Shown one piece after another: positions 61,586 to 64,000 of a DNA stretch of 64,000 bases. The stretch is from JBBDYG01 sp040901765 (lineage in GTDB: Bacteria > Planctomycetota > Planctomycetia > Pirellulales > Lacipirellulaceae). Both the position numbers and the translations under genes were made by a program. The stretch is from the NCBI GenBank assembly GCA_040901765.1, contig JBBDYG010000076.1, positions 47,205 to 111,204 on the forward strand, read 5' to 3'. Each line of letters opens with the position of its first letter. Position 1 is the first letter of the stretch. The notes under the pieces are model-generated. The model ran no database searches. It saw only the letters and a program-made list of their open reading frames with translations, and was not told where the DNA came from.

Positions 61586-62605
61586 TTACGCCGCGACGCA
61601 GGCATAGCGATGATGGAGTCCGCCAACCTGCGGCACGGCAATCACCCTGCCGCGGTCGGGAGGCTCGACCTCGCGTGGTTGGGGCGAGTTGCCATCGAGG
61701 GCCAAGTGCGTCCGGCATTCATTGTAGTAGCGAAAGTAATCATTCAGGATGCGCGTGAGATGGCGTTTGTTGAACACGATGACGTGGTTCAAACACTCGC
61801 GGCGAATGGAGCCGATGAGGCGCTCGACGTAGGGATTCTGCCAGGGAGAGCGCGGGGCGCTGACGATTTCTTCGATGCCGAGGCTCGCGACACGCCGCTG
61901 AAAGACTTCGCCGTAGATGCCGTCCCGGTCCCGCTGCAAAAACTCCGGCGCGTCATCGAACGGAAAGGCTTCGACAACCTGCTGAGCGGTCCACTGCGCC
62001 GAGGGATGGGCCGTGACGTTGAAGTGCAAGACTTTGCGGCGATCGAGGCTCAACACGACGAACACGTACAGCAGGCGAAACGTTGCGGTGGGGACGACGA
62101 AGAAGTCGATGGCCGCCATCTCGCGCAAATGATTCTTGAGAAACGTTTTCCAAGTAGGGGACGGCGGCTTGGTTCGCTTCAGCAGGTACTTGGCGACGGT
62201 CGATTCGGCGAGTACATAGCCAAGCAGCTTGAGTTCGCTTTGAATCCGCGGCGCGCCCCACAGGGGATTTTCCCGCGCCATTCGGCGAATCAGTCGCCGA
62301 ACCTCCGCCAGAACTTTCGGCCTACCTGACTTGCGGGACTTAAGCCGCCAATAAATCCGAAACCCGGCCCGATGCCAACCGACAACCGTTTCGGGCCGCA
62401 CGATTACCAGCGCCGAGCGCCAATCGCTCCACAGCCACGAGAGCCAAACCCAGAAAATGCGGTCCCGCCGGCGCAATCTGGGCCGCGGCTGCTCCCGCTT
62501 GAGCACGGCCAACTGCTGCCGCAGCGCCAGATTCTCGGCCAACAAAGAGGCAGGGCTGATCCAAACGGCGTGGCAGACCCAGAATACGACCTCAAGAATG
62601 TTCAT
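61586..62605 (-). CDS. DDE integrase-core transposase (IS481/IS3-like)
   Basis: 339-aa transposase with an rve integrase core. MNILEVVFWVCHAVWISPAS leads into a helical region with LALRQQLAVLKREQPRPRLR, then AAIDFFVVPTATFRLLYVFV, LQRDRDGIYGEVFQRRVASL and RSPWQNPYVERLIGSIRREC, giving the D-D-E triad. GAPRIQSELKLLGYVLAEST is the typical pre-catalytic helix-turn-helix. I chose the ATG at 62605; longer readings pass through other reading frames. Element ends were not found; the left edge is probably at 61408, where RHS similarity stops. It appears intact. Confidence 0.85.
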   Translation of the reverse strand: MNILEVVFWVCHAVWISPASLLAENLALRQQLAVLKREQPRPRLRRRDRIFWVWLSWLWSDWRSALVIVRPETVVGWHRAGFRIYWRLKSRKSGRPKVLAEVRRLIRRMARENPLWGAPRIQSELKLLGYVLAESTVAKYLLKRTKPPSPTWKTFLKNHLREMAAIDFFVVPTATFRLLYVFVVLSLDRRKVLHFNVTAHPSAQWTAQQVVEAFPFDDAPEFLQRDRDGIYGEVFQRRVASLGIEEIVSAPRSPWQNPYVERLIGSIRRECLNHVIVFNKRHLTRILNDYFRYYNECRTHLALDGNSPQPREVEPPDRGRVIAVPQVGGLHHRYACVAA

Positions 62606-62629
62606 TGTGGTTTTCGTCGGAACGGCAAT

Positions 62630-62800
62630 ATGGCAATTCGTTTTGTCCCCAACAGTGCAATCGGCGCGCTGATTGCAATTGTGGTGTTGCTTGCGGTATT
62701 CAGCCGCTCTCAAGGAATTCAACGTATCCCAATGGAGAGTTTTACAATTTGGGATGCAATAATTGGAACCGTGCAATGGACTGCCAATCAAACACGCTAG
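62630..62800 (+). CDS. Possible small membrane protein
   Basis: 56-aa frame, MAIRFVPNSAIGALIAIVVL then LAVFSRSQGIQRIPMESFTI, with one membrane segment. It overlaps the next, larger gene by 25 bases in another frame. No ribosome site or family is visible. It may be a by-product of the DNA between the transposase and the unknown gene. Confidence 0.3.
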   Translation: MAIRFVPNSAIGALIAIVVLLAVFSRSQGIQRIPMESFTIWDAIIGTVQWTANQTR

Positions 62801-63675
62801 CAGGATGCAAGCATCGTCGCGCCTGGATGGCCGGCAAACCTCCCCTGATCGCCTTGCTGGCCAGCGCCCCGGTATTAGCCGCCGACGAATGCTACGACCT
62901 ACTGCAAGTCATTAGCGGCGCGTTAACGCTTCCTGTCAGCCTTCAGCCAGAACAGGTCGAAGAGTGGCTGCTGCTTTATACCGACCATCGTTTGGTGACG
63001 CGGGTCGTTGCGGAAGCCTTCTTGGAAAGAAACATGGCGACGCTGAACTCAAACGAGGACGATCTGACGGCGTTCCTCCTCGGCGATGCCGGCACCGTGG
63101 GAACCGTCGATTTTCTCGACGACTCATTCTGGCAAACCGTCTTCGAGCGGATAGAAGTAAGATTCTTTTTCCGAGTTTTGATGCCGTGCGTGGTATGGTA
63201 TGGCCGGTCTCCCGTCGAATTGCTGGCGACTGTCGGCCGAAGCGGACCCAACGAGTGGGACAGTATCGAGAAACTTGTCGCGCTCGATCCGTTGATCGTG
63301 CAGCATCGCCGGTTCGCCCGCCTATTGAATTGCGACGATGCCAGGTTGCGCCGGGAACGAGCGGAACTCCTGGGCGAATGTCTTGGCAAACCCTTGCCGA
63401 CGCTCTCAAAACGTAGAGTCAAAATGATGCTAGCGGGGCATATGTCCCGCATGTCCGAGATTCTGGGGTGTCGTTTGTCTGAGCCGGAAATCCGCGATTT
63501 GTTCGACGCGATAGCCAAAGACCACGGCCTGGGGCTGCGCGACACCGATTTGCCCCTTTCGGCAGAGACATTCTCCAAGACAATCCAGCGATATCGAAAG
63601 TTCTGGAAGCTCCCCGGTGGACCGGACAAAGATATCCGGGAAACTGTCCGGGCGCTGGAGGCCGCACTCTCGTAG
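62776..63675 (+). CDS. Hypothetical protein
   Basis: 299-aa protein I cannot place. It is largely helical: MAGKPPLIALLASAPVLAAD and ECYDLLQVISGALTLPVSLQ near the start; LLDSFWQ-like DDSFWQTVFERIEVRFFFRV; and late GHMSRMSEILGCRLSEPEIR, DLFDAIAKDHGLGLRDTDLP and LSAETFSKTIQRYRKFWKLP, which has the look of a regulatory or DNA-binding tail. I chose the ATG at 62776; 62827 (MAGKPP) is also possible. The next gene starts nine bases after its stop, so the two probably form an operon. Confidence 0.6.
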   Translation: MDCQSNTLAGCKHRRAWMAGKPPLIALLASAPVLAADECYDLLQVISGALTLPVSLQPEQVEEWLLLYTDHRLVTRVVAEAFLERNMATLNSNEDDLTAFLLGDAGTVGTVDFLDDSFWQTVFERIEVRFFFRVLMPCVVWYGRSPVELLATVGRSGPNEWDSIEKLVALDPLIVQHRRFARLLNCDDARLRRERAELLGECLGKPLPTLSKRRVKMMLAGHMSRMSEILGCRLSEPEIRDLFDAIAKDHGLGLRDTDLPLSAETFSKTIQRYRKFWKLPGGPDKDIRETVRALEAALS

Positions 63676-63684
63676 ACTTCGGGC

Positions 63685-64000
63685 ATGTTACCCGAAGTTT
63701 CAGCGAATTCTGATGATGCGCCTGTCGTAGGGCGAGCAGCGGAGCGGCCGCCCGGAAGGCCGCGAGCAGCGCAGCCCGGCGACGCCGCGGGGCAGCTTAC
63801 TAGCAGGCCCCCCTCAAACCCCATTTGTTTAGGCGGCGAAGACTGGCTGACGCTGAGCTTATATCTCCAGCATTGCTCGTTTGCCGAATTGGTAGAACGT
63901 CTCGACAGGCATCGCCAAGCGGCTGAACAACACAAGCAAGGCGACGATCAGCTCACGCTGGCCGATCAGCAATTCTTGATGCTGCCTCTGGGCGCGAAAG
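63685..64000 (+). CDS. Hypothetical protein, N-terminal part (cut by right window edge)
   Basis: An open frame from ATG 63685 to the edge (105 codons) with no stop. It starts MLPEVSANSDDAPVVGRAAE, passes through a low-complexity Arg/Pro/Ala-rich stretch (about residues 17-45) and continues LGGEDWLTLSLYLQHCSFAE, LVERLDRHRQAAEQHKQGDD and QLTLADQQFLMLPLGAK. The second part looks like a real folded domain. It follows the unknown gene by nine bases. I do not recognise the family. Confidence 0.6.
   Translation, partial: MLPEVSANSDDAPVVGRAAERPPGRPRAAQPGDAAGQLTSRPPSNPICLGGEDWLTLSLYLQHCSFAELVERLDRHRQAAEQHKQGDDQLTLADQQFLMLPLGAK

Overview
The window reads as chromosomal DNA of a planctomycete, most likely of the Pirellulales. 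This is inferred from gene content, not from a marker tree. The pointers are: two secreted sulfatases; a DUF1080 protein; a giant secreted 'membrane-bound dehydrogenase' fused to HEAT repeats and cytochrome c; dockerin and PEP-CTERM proteins; a giant protein with the FEPLEARHML N-terminal motif; GYF_2 and Uma2 proteins; few Shine-Dalgarno sites; and dispersed GC-rich palindromic elements. No rRNA or intact tRNA was seen.

Layout. (1) 0-7 kb is a sugar-uptake locus. A GH94 phosphorylase and a GH1 beta-glucosidase (cut by the left edge) diverge from a GPH-type sugar transporter. A LacI-type palindrome lies between them and a LacI-family regulator sits next door. (2) 7-16.5 kb encodes large secreted polysaccharide-active proteins: a 1723-aa deacetylase/dehydrogenase/cytochrome c fusion, a DUF5060/GH-like plus PL10 pectate lyase fusion, and a serine hydrolase. 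(3) 17-23.4 kb holds an HD-like protein and a surface-protein cluster (PEP-CTERM beta-solenoid, NHL/dockerin protein and a truncated duplicate of the latter). (4) 23.3-27.7 kb has an HEPN-MNT pair, a sulfatase and a ceramidase-like hydrolase. (5) 28-33 kb has leuC and leuD, separated by a Tse2-like toxin candidate with a partner and a Uma2 gene. (6) 33.5-37.8 kb has two membrane proteins, uvrB and a HicAB module with an operator-like palindrome. (7) 38.4-40.2 kb looks like an integron cassette array without an integrase (CALIN): three attC-like sites separate a small unknown gene, a GrpB-family gene and a RelBE-type pair, all on the minus strand. (8) 40.8-44.1 kb is an operon of isomerase, nucleoside-type transporter and Gfo/Idh/MocA dehydrogenase. 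(9) 44.4-50.6 kb has a triple-domain Cys-rich protein, a second sulfatase, a DUF1080 protein and a LamG/propeller protein. The last two lie between two direct repeats of a tRNA-Lys 3' half. (10) 51.5-61.4 kb is a 3044-residue RHS polymorphic toxin with a likely immunity gene and an orphan rhs fragment. It is followed by a transposase and, at the right edge, two unrecognised genes, the last one cut.

The most notable features are the attC cassette array, the giant RHS toxin with its C-terminal toxin and TPR-like neighbour, and the gene pair with a Tse2-like member splitting leuC from leuD. All functional calls rest on reading motifs by eye; no database search was run.
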